The notes beneath the pieces were generated by a model that was not told the DNA's origin, did no database searches, and saw nothing but the letters and a program-made list of their open reading frames with translations. Shown one piece after another: positions 51,310 through 59,850 of a stretch of 64,000 nt of DNA. The DNA is from Armatimonadota bacterium (GTDB taxonomy: Bacteria > Sysuimicrobiota > Sysuimicrobiia > Sysuimicrobiales > Humicultoraceae), in assembly GCA_031459715.1 (NCBI GenBank), contig JAVKIA010000009.1:1-64000 (forward strand). Direction: 5' to 3'. The position numbers and the translations under genes are program-made. The number at the start of each line of letters is the position of its first letter. Positions within the stretch are counted from its first letter, which is position 1.

Positions 51310-52248
51310 CTACCCGCGCAGGTCGAGGCGGTAGCCGATGCCGCGGACGGCCACGATGCGGACGCCGCCCTTTGCTTCCACTTTCTTCCGCAACCAGCCG
51401 ATATGCGTGTCCAGGGTGCGGGTGTCGCCGAAGTAGTCCTCGCCCCAGACCTGGTGCATCAGGCGCTCCCGGCGGACCACCTTCCCCTGATGGCGTAGCA
51501 GCAGGTGGAGTAGCTCGAACTCCTTGGCAGAGAGGGGGACCACCTGGTCGGCCACCCGCACCTCGTGCCGCTCCACGTCCAGCACCAGCTCTCCCAGCCG
51601 CAGGTGCTCCTCCCCGCCGGCCCGCACCAGGATCGTCTCCAGGACGTTGGCCACATCCTCATAGCGGTCCGTGCAGGCCTCCAGGGTCTCGCAGATATCC
51701 TTCCACTTGATGATGTCCTTGGGAGCGAACCGCCCGTTGAACAGGGTCTCGATAGCCTCCCGCAGCAGGTCGTCCACCCGGTTCTCTCCACGGTGCAGCG
51801 CACGGGTATGCGGAAAGACGTTCTGCATGCGTCGCAGCTGCCCCACCGCGGCACGCAGTTCTGCGGCCGAAGCCAGGATCTGCTGGGCCATCTCCACCGC
51901 CACGGGGAGGATGCGCCGCAGGCGGTGGAGAGCCACGCGTGCGGCCGCGGCCTCGATCCCGTCCAGGACATCGTCCAGGTAGCCGGTGAGGGCCTGCAGC
52001 GAGGAGGGCTCCACGGGGAGGGCGCGGGGCACCAGCAGGGCGTCGAAGAGGTCGCGGGCGATGGCGTCGCCCTTATGCTCCAGGTCGCGGATCTCCGCCC
52101 ACGCCTGTGGCAAAGGGAGGCGGCCCTGCAGGCCCGACAGGAGCAGGCGCGCAGCGTCCTCAATCGCCCGGGTCATCTCCTCCAGGAGGCCGAACTCCCG
52201 GGCCAGCGTGCCCTCCGCCGTGCTGCGCTGCTCAGAGACTTGCTCCAT
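51310..52248 (-). CDS. DUF47 (PhoU-like) domain fused to a PhoB/OmpR-type DNA-binding domain
   Basis: 312 residues. Residues 1-210 are the all-helical DUF47/Pit-accessory (PhoU-related) fold: EIRDLEHKGDAIARDLFDAL, YLDDVLDGIEA, and KWKDICETLEACTDRYEDVA. Residues 213-310 are a complete Trans_reg_C winged helix: LGELVLDVERHEVRVADQVV, then LSAKEFELLHLLLRHQGKVV, WGEDYFGDTRTLDTHIGWLR and IVAVRGIGYRL. There is no receiver domain, no phospho-acceptor site and no kinase gene in the window. I infer a one-component phosphate regulator that senses Pst/PhoU state or metal-phosphate directly and binds the Pho box next door. It is transcribed toward pstS. Confidence 0.88.
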   Translation of the reverse strand: MEQVSEQRSTAEGTLAREFGLLEEMTRAIEDAARLLLSGLQGRLPLPQAWAEIRDLEHKGDAIARDLFDALLVPRALPVEPSSLQALTGYLDDVLDGIEAAAARVALHRLRRILPVAVEMAQQILASAAELRAAVGQLRRMQNVFPHTRALHRGENRVDDLLREAIETLFNGRFAPKDIIKWKDICETLEACTDRYEDVANVLETILVRAGGEEHLRLGELVLDVERHEVRVADQVVPLSAKEFELLHLLLRHQGKVVRRERLMHQVWGEDYFGDTRTLDTHIGWLRKKVEAKGGVRIVAVRGIGYRLDLRG

Positions 52249-52359
52249 CGCCCTCCTCGCCCCCGCCAGCAGGAACTTCGGCGCGCGCCAGAACCGGCCC
52301 TGCGTCCGTGTGGCTCACCCCGCGCCGGCCGTCTCACGCGGCAGTTCAAGGACGTGCTC

Positions 52360-53532
52360 CTAGGCGTCCAGGGCGCGGGTGAAGTCGTCCACCAGGTCGT
52401 CCAGGTCCTCCAGCCCCACCGAGACCCGGATCAGCCCCTCCCGGATACCGGCCCGCGCCCGATCCGCAGCGGGGATGCCCACGCTGGTTGTAGAAGCGGG
52501 GTGCGTCACCAGAGTCTCCACCGAGCCCAGGCTCACCGCCAGCACCGCGGTGCGCAGCGCCTCCACCATGCGGGCGCCGGCGGAGGCGCCCCCACGCACC
52601 TCGAAACTGAGCATGCCGCCGAAGCCGCGCATTTGCCCCCGGGCCACGGCGTGCCCGGGGTGCTCGGGCAGGCCGGGATAGTGCACCCGCTCCACCCGTG
52701 GGTGCCGCGCCAGCATCCGGGCCAGGCCCAGGGCATTCTGGTTGTGCCGCTCCATGCGCAGCCCCAGCGTCCGCAGCCCGCGCAGCACCAGCCAGGCGGC
52801 GAAGGGGTCGAGCACGGGGCCGAAGATGCGGAAGCGCGGCCGCAGCGCCTGCAGCAGGTCACGGCCACCGACGATGATCCCCGCGGTAACGTCGCCGTGC
52901 CCGCCCAGGTACTTGGTCATGCTGTGCACCACCAGGTCGGCGCCCAGGGACAGAGGGTTCTGGTTGTACGGCGTGGCGAAGGTGTTGTCGGCCACCAGCA
53001 GCGCCCCGTGGGCGTGAGCCAGGCGGGCCACCTGGGCGATGTCGGTGATCTCCAGCAGCGGGTTATTGGGCGACTCCACGTAGAGGACCTTCGTCTCCGG
53101 GCGCAGCGCCTCCGCGTAGGCCGCAAGGTCGACGCGGTCGATGAGGGTGACGCCGATCCCGTAGGCGGGTAGCACCTGAGCGAACAGCTCGTAAGAGGCC
53201 TGGTAAACGGCCCGCGGGGCCACCAGGTGGTCACCCCCGCGCAACAGGCCCAGGATGACGGTGCTGATGGCCCCCATCCCCGAACCGGTGGCGATGGCCA
53301 TCTCCCCGCCCTCCAGGAGGGCCACCCGGGCCTCCAGCTCGGCGGTGGTGGGGTTACCCCAGCGGGTGTAGTACCAACCCTCGCCGCGGTCGACGCCCAG
53401 CGCCGCCCCCTCCTCCACCGTGTCGTAGCGGAAGGTGGTGGTCTCGAAGATGGGCGGGCTAACCGCCTTCAGCGGAAACCTCGCCGCCCTCCCGTGAATC
53501 GCCTTTGTGTTGAACCCCCAGCGCTCCCACAT
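52360..53532 (-). CDS. Cystathionine gamma-synthase / methionine gamma-lyase family PLP enzyme
   Basis: 390 residues, fold-type I. FNTKAIHGRAARFPLKAVSP opens the protein, YTRWGNPTTAELEARVALLE and ATGSGMGAISTVILGLL form the cofactor pocket, VESPNNPLLEITDI and VADNTFATPYNQNPLSLGAD precede the PLP lysine in VVHSMTKYLGGHGD. The C-terminus has SLGSVETLVTHPASTTS, with a serine- and threonine-rich end as in this family. Acts in transsulfuration or methionine breakdown; sequence alone does not choose between synthase and lyase. ATG at 53532 with GGAGGAAAG upstream. Confidence 0.87.
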   Translation of the reverse strand: MWERWGFNTKAIHGRAARFPLKAVSPPIFETTTFRYDTVEEGAALGVDRGEGWYYTRWGNPTTAELEARVALLEGGEMAIATGSGMGAISTVILGLLRGGDHLVAPRAVYQASYELFAQVLPAYGIGVTLIDRVDLAAYAEALRPETKVLYVESPNNPLLEITDIAQVARLAHAHGALLVADNTFATPYNQNPLSLGADLVVHSMTKYLGGHGDVTAGIIVGGRDLLQALRPRFRIFGPVLDPFAAWLVLRGLRTLGLRMERHNQNALGLARMLARHPRVERVHYPGLPEHPGHAVARGQMRGFGGMLSFEVRGGASAGARMVEALRTAVLAVSLGSVETLVTHPASTTSVGIPAADRARAGIREGLIRVSVGLEDLDDLVDDFTRALDA

Positions 53533-53581
53533 GCTTTCCTCCTCCGCCTGCGCCCGCCTCGGTTGGGCCAGGCACAGGTGG

Positions 53582-53609
53582 ATTATAGAGGGCGAGATGG
53601 TAGAGTCGG
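53582..53609 (-). promoter_or_regulatory. Candidate promoter of the gamma-family PLP enzyme gene
   Basis: Perfect TATAAT (53587-53582) with CCGACT (53609-53604) at 16 bases, about 45 bases before the start codon. On the plus strand the overlapping TATAGA (53584-53589) could serve the divergent nfo gene, whose -35 is poor. Confidence 0.5.
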
Positions 53610-53614
53610 GACGG

Positions 53615-54559
53615 ATGAGATTCGGCGCCCACGTCAGCATCGCCGGGAACCTCCACCTGGCTGTGGACCGGGCCGTTGCCGTCGGCTGCGAGTGCCTGCA
53701 GATCTTCGTGGGCAATCCGCGGCAGTGGCGGCCCGTGCGCTATGCCGATGAGGTGGTGGCTCTCTTCCGGGAGAAGCGCGCCCGCGCCGGCCTCGACCCC
53801 CTGGTCGCCCACTCCGCCTACCTGATCAACCTGGCCAGTCCCGACCGTACCGTCCACTCCCGCTCGGTGGCCTCCCTCGCCTGCAGCGTCGAGGGCATTA
53901 CTCTCCTGGGGGGGATGGGCGTGATCACCCACATCGGCAGCCGGATGGGGCACTCCCTGCGGGCGGCGAGGTCACGGGTGGTGGCGGCGTTGGAGGCGGT
54001 GCTGCAGCGCACCGCCGGCTCGCTGGTCCTCCTGGAGAACTCGGCCGGCGCGGGTGAGGCCATCGGAGGGACCTTCGAGGAGCTGGCGGAGATCCTGGAC
54101 GCACTGGTCTGGCACCCCCGCGTGGGAGTGTGTCTGGACACTGCGCACCTCTTCGCTGCGGGGTGGGATATCCGCACCCCTGAAGGGGTGGCGCGCACAC
54201 TGCGGGCCTTCGACCGCACCGTGGGCCTGCGGCACCTGCGCGCCCTCCACCTTAACGACTCCCGGGCAGGGCTGGGGACGCGTCTGGATCGCCACGCGCA
54301 CATCGGGGCCGGCCGGATCGGTACCATGGGGCTGCGGGCCCTCATCCACCACCCGGCGGTGCACCACCTGCCGGGGTTCATCGAGACCCCCGGCTTCGAC
54401 CGGCAGGACGCCGACCGCCGGAACCTGGAGGCCCTGAAGCGGCTGCGCCGGCTGGGCCCCCCATTGCGCGGCCTGAAAAGTCCAGGAAGCATTCAAGATG
54501 ACGCAGGAGTTTGGCGGGGGACGGGCAAGGGCTGGACGAGCAACCAGTGCCTCAGGTAA
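53615..54559 (+). CDS. nfo: Deoxyribonuclease IV (AP endonuclease, Nfo family)
   Basis: 314 residues, TIM barrel with zinc ligands. FGAHVSIAGNLHLAVDRAV, FVGNPRQW, VAHSAYLINLASPD, VLLENSAGAGEAIGGTFEEL, VCLDTAHLFAAGWDIR, LHLNDSRAGLGTRLDRHAHIG and FIETPG are the Nfo signatures. Cuts DNA 5' to abasic sites in base-excision repair, and may act with endonuclease Q encoded at 59851. Start taken at 53615 by homology; an in-frame ATG at 53597 is possible. The C-terminal tail (about 30 residues beyond the barrel) is unusual and may be readthrough into decayed sequence. Confidence 0.9.
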   Translation: MRFGAHVSIAGNLHLAVDRAVAVGCECLQIFVGNPRQWRPVRYADEVVALFREKRARAGLDPLVAHSAYLINLASPDRTVHSRSVASLACSVEGITLLGGMGVITHIGSRMGHSLRAARSRVVAALEAVLQRTAGSLVLLENSAGAGEAIGGTFEELAEILDALVWHPRVGVCLDTAHLFAAGWDIRTPEGVARTLRAFDRTVGLRHLRALHLNDSRAGLGTRLDRHAHIGAGRIGTMGLRALIHHPAVHHLPGFIETPGFDRQDADRRNLEALKRLRRLGPPLRGLKSPGSIQDDAGVWRGTGKGWTSNQCLR

Positions 54560-54646
54560 GCGTAAGGAAGCGGAGACGCCCAAGGCGGACCTGCACCCGC
54601 GCGCGGGCGCGCACGAACAGGGAGGCGTACCCGGAGAGGATGTAGG

Positions 54647-54887
54647 TCACGGCCGCCGCGGCGTCGCGGACGGATCTTTCGGCGGCTGGAGCAGTGCGCG
54701 GTTCTCGATGATGTGGCAGAAGCGGGCCCTGGCCGCGAGTTTCTCCGGAGGGATGGCGGCCGCCGCTTGGCCAGGCGTCTGAGGTCGCTGGCGAACAGGC
54801 GCAGCCCCCGAATCCGCGACTCGATCTCCCGCACCTTGATGTCGATCAGCTGCAGGACGTACGGGCAAACGTCGGACGGAGCGCGAC
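54647..54887 (-). pseudogene. MerR-family regulator, C-terminal remnant with frameshift
   Basis: In one frame CPYVLQLIDIKVREIESRIR and GLRLFASDLRRLAK match the coiled-coil effector region of MerR-type regulators. Near 54765 homology jumps to another frame with AAAAIPPEKLAARARFCHII, the C-terminal CxxIE-type end. The DNA-binding N-terminal half is absent and holB abuts the truncated edge. The stretch 54560-54646 shows nothing recognisable. A dead fragment. Confidence 0.6.
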
Positions 54888-55922
54888 CTATGTGGGGGTT
54901 TCCGCCGGGGCGATCTTGAAGAACAGACTCTCCAGCAGGATACGCGGGTGGACGTTACGCTCCAGGGAGTCCCGCGCCGCCTCCACGGCGGCGATGCGCC
55001 GGCCCAGGTCCTCCCAGGAGAGCAGTCCCGCCCAGCGGGCGACCTCCGTCCGCCGGTCCAGGTTGACCAGCAGGTCCGGATCCTGCGACTCCTTCCACAC
55101 CGCCAGGTCGCGGTACCAGAGGGCGGCGATCTCCAGCAGCTCCCCCAGGGCCTCCCGCTCCCGGGCCAGCTCCTCCGCGGCATCCAGACGGGCCGGCAGA
55201 GTGGAGTCCTCCACCTGCACCAGGCGGTCCAGCAGGCGGTCGCGCCGGCCCAGCGCCTCCGGGGAGCGGGCCCAGGCCAGCGCCCGCCCCATGCGCCCCG
55301 CCGCCAGGGAGGCCAGCAGCCGCGCCCGCTCCGGTGGGGTGGCGTAACGCTCCAGCAGCGTATGCGCAATCTGCGCCGTGGGGACCAGCGCGCAGCGGAC
55401 GGTCTGGCAGCGGGAGGTGATGGTGGCGGGCAGAGGCACCGTGGTCTCCGCGATGAGGATGAGGACCACATCCGGCGGCGGCTCCTCCAGCACCTTCAGC
55501 AGGCTGTTGGCCGCGCCGGGGCTGAGCAGCTCCGCATCGGCGATGATGTAGACCTTGACCCGCCCCTCGTAGGGCGGGTAGGAGGCGTCCCGCTGCAGGG
55601 CTCGGATCTGGTCGATGGGGATCTCCCGACCCCGGTACTCCCGTCCCACCGCCACCAGGAACTGCGCCGCGGCGATGTCCAGCATGCGCACGTCGGGGTG
55701 GTTGCCCGCGGCAATCCGCCGACAGGTGCGACAGGCTCCGCAGGCATCGTCCTCCATCGGCTGCTGGCAGTTCAAGAACTGGGCAAAGGCCAGCGCCAGG
55801 GTCCGCCGCCCCGTCCCCGCCGGGCCGAGGAACAGGTAGGCGTGCGCCCGACGATCCGCGCGCACTGCGGAGCGGAGTAGAAGAACAGCGTGCCGCTGGC
55901 CGACGACCTCGCGGAAGGGCAT
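54888..55922 (-). CDS. holB: DNA polymerase III delta-prime subunit
   Basis: 344 residues, clamp-loader AAA+ fold. FREVVGQRHAVLLLRSAVRA opens the protein, zinc-module cysteines lie in DDACGACRTCRRIAAGNHPD, then GRVKVYIIADAELLSPGAAN and SLLKVLEEPPPDVVLILI with sensor TSRCQTVRC. The P-loop reads GPAGTGRRT with arginine for lysine, consistent with a delta-prime subunit that need not hydrolyse ATP. Part of the sliding-clamp loader in replication. Last gene of the R3H-ATPase/tmk/darA/holB operon. Confidence 0.92.
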   Translation of the reverse strand: MPFREVVGQRHAVLLLRSAVRADRRAHAYLFLGPAGTGRRTLALAFAQFLNCQQPMEDDACGACRTCRRIAAGNHPDVRMLDIAAAQFLVAVGREYRGREIPIDQIRALQRDASYPPYEGRVKVYIIADAELLSPGAANSLLKVLEEPPPDVVLILIAETTVPLPATITSRCQTVRCALVPTAQIAHTLLERYATPPERARLLASLAAGRMGRALAWARSPEALGRRDRLLDRLVQVEDSTLPARLDAAEELAREREALGELLEIAALWYRDLAVWKESQDPDLLVNLDRRTEVARWAGLLSWEDLGRRIAAVEAARDSLERNVHPRILLESLFFKIAPAETPT

Positions 55923-55931
55923 ATGGGGGAT

Positions 55932-56282
55932 CTAAATGCGCTCCATCCTGTCCACGCCCAGGACGAAGACGATGGCCCCGCCCACCTCCACCTTCACCGG
56001 ATAGGTGACGTAGGAGTCCACGGGCTCCACCACCGGAGGCATGGGGCTCAGCAACTGTTCCCGGCGGTGGCAGACCTTCTGGATGATCCCCAGCACCTCA
56101 TCCACCTGCTCGTCCTGGACGCCGATCAGGATGGTACTGTTCCCCTCACGGAGGAATCCGCCCGTGCTGGCCAGCATCGTCCCCTGGAACTGGGCGGCGG
56201 TGAGGGCCTCCATCAGCCTCCCCCCGTCCTTCTCCTGCACCACGGCCAGGACAAGTTTGATCGCCCCGCCCCCTCCCGGCAT
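55932..56282 (-). CDS. darA: Cyclic-di-AMP receptor DarA (PII-like, YaaQ/PstA family)
   Basis: 116 residues. IKLVLAVVQEKDGGRLMEAL, LASTGGFLREGNSTILIGV and DSYVTYPVKVEVGGAIVFVL match Bacillus YaaQ closely, including the TGGFL loop that holds the nucleotide. It is a trimeric cytoplasmic signalling protein. Lies between tmk and holB, the same neighbourhood as in Firmicutes. With the KimA-like permease at 15012 it suggests c-di-AMP controls potassium in this organism. The Gly-rich first residues suggest the true start could be a few codons later. Confidence 0.92.
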   Translation of the reverse strand: MPGGGGAIKLVLAVVQEKDGGRLMEALTAAQFQGTMLASTGGFLREGNSTILIGVQDEQVDEVLGIIQKVCHRREQLLSPMPPVVEPVDSYVTYPVKVEVGGAIVFVLGVDRMERI

Positions 56283-56292
56283 GCGCCGCAGA

Positions 56293-56937
56293 CTATCTCC
56301 GTCCGCCCAGCAGCTCCCGGACCGCCTGCACCACCGCCTGGTGCACGCGCTCCACGTCGTCCTGCGCGTCGACGACGACGAACCGCTTCGGCGATTCGCG
56401 CGCCAGCTCCAGGAATCCTGCCCGCACCCGCTGGTGGAAGGCCAGGGCCTCCCGCTCCAGCCGGTCGCCGCCCCGGGTGCCTTCCCGGGCCGCGGTCCAC
56501 GCGCGGTGCAAGCCCACCTCCGGGTCGATGTCCAGAAGCACGGTCAGATCGGGCAGCAGCCCCCCGGTAGCCGCCTCGTTCACCGCGCGCACCAGACCCA
56601 GGTCCAGGCCCCGGCCGTACCCCTGGTAGGCCAGGGAGGCGTCCACGTAGCGTTCGGAGAGCACGGTGGTGCCCCCATCCAGCGCCGGCCGTACCACCTG
56701 GCGCACCAACTGCGCCCGGGCGGCGGCGAAGAGCAGCATCTCTGTCTCCGCGGCCATCTCGGCGTGGTTGGTGTCCAGCAGGATCTGGCGGATGCGCTCG
56801 CCGATCGGGGTGCCGCCGGGCTCGCGGGTGGAGAGGACGTCCACCCCGGCTCCCCGCAGGTAGGCCTCCAGGAGGCGGCCCTGTGTGCTCTTGCCGGCCC
56901 CATCCGGGCCCTCCAGGGTGATGAAGAAGCCGCGCAC
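56293..56937 (-). CDS. tmk: Thymidylate kinase
   Basis: 214 residues. P-loop EGPDGAGKST, then TREPGGTPIGERIRQILLD, the DR-like segment SERYVDASLAYQGYGRGL, LLDIDPEVGLHRA and a short lid with arginines (REGTRGGDRLE). Converts dTMP to dTDP. The GTG at 56937 lies 13 bases after the upstream gene. Confidence 0.95.
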   Translation of the reverse strand: MRGFFITLEGPDGAGKSTQGRLLEAYLRGAGVDVLSTREPGGTPIGERIRQILLDTNHAEMAAETEMLLFAAARAQLVRQVVRPALDGGTTVLSERYVDASLAYQGYGRGLDLGLVRAVNEAATGGLLPDLTVLLDIDPEVGLHRAWTAAREGTRGGDRLEREALAFHQRVRAGFLELARESPKRFVVVDAQDDVERVHQAVVQAVRELLGGRR

Positions 56938-56950
56938 GGAAGGCGCCGGG

Positions 56951-58492
56951 CTACTTGGGGAAGATGACCACGCGGCGCAGTGGTTCCTCGCCGCGGCTCT
57001 CCGAGGCCAGACCGTAGCGCTGGATGAGCTGGTGCTGCAGCCGCCGCACGTAGGAGTTCTGCGGGGAGAGCTCCACCGGCTGCGCCGACTCGAAGACCTC
57101 GGCGATGGCCTCCTCCACCTCGCGCAGGGCGGCGGTCTCCTCGCCCATGTACTCCTCGACGTCAAACACCTCCCGCAGGAAGGCCTGGATCTGGGAGACG
57201 GTGTTGCTCTTGATCACGTGCAGGGGGATGCCCCGGGCCTGGGCGTCGGCCAGCTTCTTGGGGCGGCGCTTCTCCTGGGACCGGATGGACAGCACCATAT
57301 CGGCGTCGGCCAGAGTGTCGGTGATGTAGGCGGGCACCCGCAACTCGCGGATGGCCCGCTCCAGGCGGTTGCGGCTCACGGCAAAGGGGTAGATGCGCAG
57401 CACCCGCCCCCCCGGGCGTGTCCCGTCCGTTGCAGGCGCCAGGGGGCCCGCCGGCGCCCACGTCTCCGCCCGAAGCGTCGGCCGGGTGATCTCCACCTCT
57501 CCCCCCTCGGTGCGCACGCGCAGCTCGGGGCGGGGAGGGGCGCCGCGCAGGAAGCGGTCCACCACCGCAGCCACGTCGTGGTGCACGGCCAGACGGTCCT
57601 TCTCCTGGATCTCGATGATTACGTCAAAGGTGGGCGGAGCCTTGCGCTCCAGCACCGTCTTCTGCGTCCCCCGCCGCCGCGCTTCCTCGTCCGAGAGGGT
57701 GACCGCCTGGATGCCCCCGATCAGGTCGGCCAGGGTAGGGTTCTGCAGCAGGTTGTCCAGGGTGTTGCCGTGGGCGGTGGCGATGAGCTGGACACCGCGC
57801 TCGGCAATGGTCCGCGCCGCCAGCGCCTCCGCCTCGGTGCCGATCTCATCGATGACGATCACTTCCGGCATGTGGTTCTCCACGGCCTCGATCATCACCG
57901 CGTGCTGCAGGGAGGGCTCCGGCACCTGCATGCGCCGCGCCCCGCCGATCCCCGGGTGGGGGATGTCCCCGTCCCCGGCGATCTCGTTGCTGGTGTCCAC
58001 GATGACCACGCGCTTCTTGAACTCGTCGGCCAGGACGCGTGCCGCCTCCCGCAGCAGGGTGGTCTTGCCCACCCCGGGCCGCCCCAGCAGGAGGATGGAC
58101 TTGCCCTGCTCGATCACGTCGCGGACGATGTCCACGGTGCCGAAAACGGCCCGCCCCACCCGGCAGGTCAGGCCGATGATCTCCCCCTGGCGGTTGCGGA
58201 TGGCGGAGATGCGGTGCAGGGTACGCTCGATCCCGGCCCGGTTGTCCTTACCGAAGGCGCCCACCCGGCTGGTCACGTGCCTGATCTCCTCACGGGTGGT
58301 GGGGGTGCCGCTCAAGTAGACCACCGCCCCGGGGAAGCGCGCCTCGGGCAACCGCCCCAGGTCCAGCACTACCTCCAGGAGCTGGTCCAGGTCCGCCTGC
58401 TGCTCCAGGGCCGCGCGGATGGCCGGCGGCAGGACCTCCAGCAGGGCCTCCAGGTCGTCGGTAATCTGAATCTGGCCTCGCCCCAAGGGCAC
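56951..58492 (-). CDS. R3H-domain AAA+ ATPase (Ycf45 / SpoIIIAA-like)
   Basis: 513 residues. The N-terminal ATPase domain has [20 protein letters not shown], Walker [19 protein letters not shown], Walker [19 protein letters not shown] and [15 protein letters not shown]. The C-terminal part carries [20 protein letters not shown] and an R3H-type end ([20 protein letters not shown]), which binds single-stranded nucleic acid. Such proteins occur in cyanobacteria, plastids (Ycf45) and clostridia; their role is not settled. First gene of the operon with tmk, darA and holB, so a link with DNA replication is plausible. GTG start with GGAGG upstream. Confidence 0.87.
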   Translation of the reverse strand: MPLGRGQIQITDDLEALLEVLPPAIRAALEQQADLDQLLEVVLDLGRLPEARFPGAVVYLSGTPTTREEIRHVTSRVGAFGKDNRAGIERTLHRISAIRNRQGEIIGLTCRVGRAVFGTVDIVRDVIEQGKSILLLGRPGVGKTTLLREAARVLADEFKKRVVIVDTSNEIAGDGDIPHPGIGGARRMQVPEPSLQHAVMIEAVENHMPEVIVIDEIGTEAEALAARTIAERGVQLIATAHGNTLDNLLQNPTLADLIGGIQAVTLSDEEARRRGTQKTVLERKAPPTFDVIIEIQEKDRLAVHHDVAAVVDRFLRGAPPRPELRVRTEGGEVEITRPTLRAETWAPAGPLAPATDGTRPGGRVLRIYPFAVSRNRLERAIRELRVPAYITDTLADADMVLSIRSQEKRRPKKLADAQARGIPLHVIKSNTVSQIQAFLREVFDVEEYMGEETAALREVEEAIAEVFESAQPVELSPQNSYVRRLQHQLIQRYGLASESRGEEPLRRVVIFPK

Positions 58493-58638
58493 CTCCGCCT
58501 CCCGTCAGGCGAAACGCCAAGGGAGGGGCCGCCGGGGCTCCCTCCCCTGAAGCGCTGCTCTCGCCGATTGTCTGCCCGCCGTGCTTCCTCTCGTCGCTGC
58601 GTTCAACAGGACCTCACGTGGAGGACCTCCACGGTCCG

Positions 58639-58666
58639 ATTATAGGCCCTTCAGGCCGGACGGCAA
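58639..58666 (-). promoter_or_regulatory. Promoter of the R3H-ATPase/tmk/darA/holB operon
   Basis: TTGCCG (58666-58661), a 16-base spacer and a perfect TATAAT (58644-58639). The leader to the start at 58492 is about 140 bases and contains GGGGAGGG...CCCTCCC, a strong hairpin, plus a GTGGAGGTCCTCCAC palindrome. The -35 lies within a GACGGCTTTGCCGTC hairpin just after the rlmI stop, which may also act as that gene's terminator. Confidence 0.7.
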
Positions 58667-58676
58667 AGCCGTCGGC

Positions 58677-59843
58677 TCAGGCCACCTCCAGGATGAGGCA
58701 CTTCAGGTAGCGGGTCTCCGGCATCCCCGGGTGGACGGGATGGTCGCGGGCCTGCCCGCGCGCCTCCAGCAGGCGGAGCCGCCGGCGAGCGTCAAAGGCC
58801 GCCTCTGCCACCAGCGCGCACAGCAGTTCCTCGCTCACGTGGGCGGAGCAGGAGCAGGAGACCAGGACGCCGCCGGGGCGGAGGATCTTGAGGGCCCGCA
58901 GGTTGATCTCCTTGTAGGCGGCCGCGGCCCGGGGGAGGGCACGCTTGCTGGGGGCGAAGGCAGGGGGGTCGAGGATCACCATGTCGAAGCGCGGCCCCTG
59001 CTTGGCCAGGGCGCGCAGCACGTCGAAGGCGTTTCCCGTCTGAAAGGCGCAGCGATCACCCAGGCCGTTCCACCGGGCGTGCTCGGCGGCTGCGGCCACG
59101 GCCTCCGCCGAGCTGTCCACCCCCAGCACCGTGGCCCCGGCACGGGCGGCGTGCAGGGCGAACCCGCCCGTGTAACAGAAGGCATCCAGGACCTCGCCGC
59201 GGGCGTAGGTCTCTATGGCCTGCCGGTTCTCCCGCTGATCCAGGTAGAAGCCGGTCTTCTGCCCCCCCGCCACGTCCACGCGAAAGCGCAGGCCCGCCTC
59301 CTCGATGTCCACCAGCAGCAGTCCTTCGCCGGCCAGGAATCCCGCCTCCCGCGGCAGGCCTTCCAGGCGGCGCACCGGCGCGTCGTTTCGCCCGTAGATC
59401 GCCGCCGGCTGCACCAGCTCCTGGAGCAGGCGGACGAGTCGTGCCTGCTGACGGGCCATGCCCACAGTCAGCACCTGCATGACCAGAACGTCGCCGTAGC
59501 GGTCGACGATCAGCCCCGGCAGGCCGTCTCCTTCGCTGGAGACCAGACGGAAAGCTGTGGTCCCGGCCACCACGCGGCGCCGCAGCGCCAGGGCCTCCTT
59601 CAGGCGGCGGCGGAAGAAGGCGTCGTCGATCGCCTCCCGCTGCCGGGTGAGCAGGCGAACGGCGATGGTGGAGCGGGGGTTGAAGTAGCCGCGCCCGAGG
59701 AAGGTGCGGTCGGCGGCGCGCACGTCGACGACCTCCCCGGGCTGCACCGCCCCCTCCAGGGAGCGGATCTCGCCGCTGTAGATCCAGAGGTGCCCCCCGG
59801 CCAGGCGCGCTTCCCGACCGGGGTGGAGGGTGACGGTGGCCAC
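58677..59843 (-). CDS. rlmI: Class I SAM-dependent rRNA methyltransferase, RlmI/RlmK family
   Basis: 388 residues. N-terminal PUA domain (GREARLAGGHLWIYSGEI), then RFRVDVAGGQKTGFYLDQRE and SAM motif I VLDAFCYTGGFALHAARAGA, motif II VLGVDSSAEAV and catalytic motif ILDPPAFAPSK. Predicted to methylate a cytosine C5 in 23S rRNA; the Escherichia coli enzyme modifies m5C1962. GTG at 59843 lacks a strong ribosome site but starts the PUA domain correctly; it lies seven bases after the endonuclease Q gene. Confidence 0.88.
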   Translation of the reverse strand: MATVTLHPGREARLAGGHLWIYSGEIRSLEGAVQPGEVVDVRAADRTFLGRGYFNPRSTIAVRLLTRQREAIDDAFFRRRLKEALALRRRVVAGTTAFRLVSSEGDGLPGLIVDRYGDVLVMQVLTVGMARQQARLVRLLQELVQPAAIYGRNDAPVRRLEGLPREAGFLAGEGLLLVDIEEAGLRFRVDVAGGQKTGFYLDQRENRQAIETYARGEVLDAFCYTGGFALHAARAGATVLGVDSSAEAVAAAAEHARWNGLGDRCAFQTGNAFDVLRALAKQGPRFDMVILDPPAFAPSKRALPRAAAAYKEINLRALKILRPGGVLVSCSCSAHVSEELLCALVAEAAFDARRRLRLLEARGQARDHPVHPGMPETRYLKCLILEVA

Positions 59844-59850
59844 GCCGCGG

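Noticed and set aside
54888-55922. Lys-to-Arg change in the holB P-loop as a sign of a broken gene.
   Set aside because: Delta-prime subunits often have degenerate P-loops and do not need ATP hydrolysis; the rest of the protein is intact.
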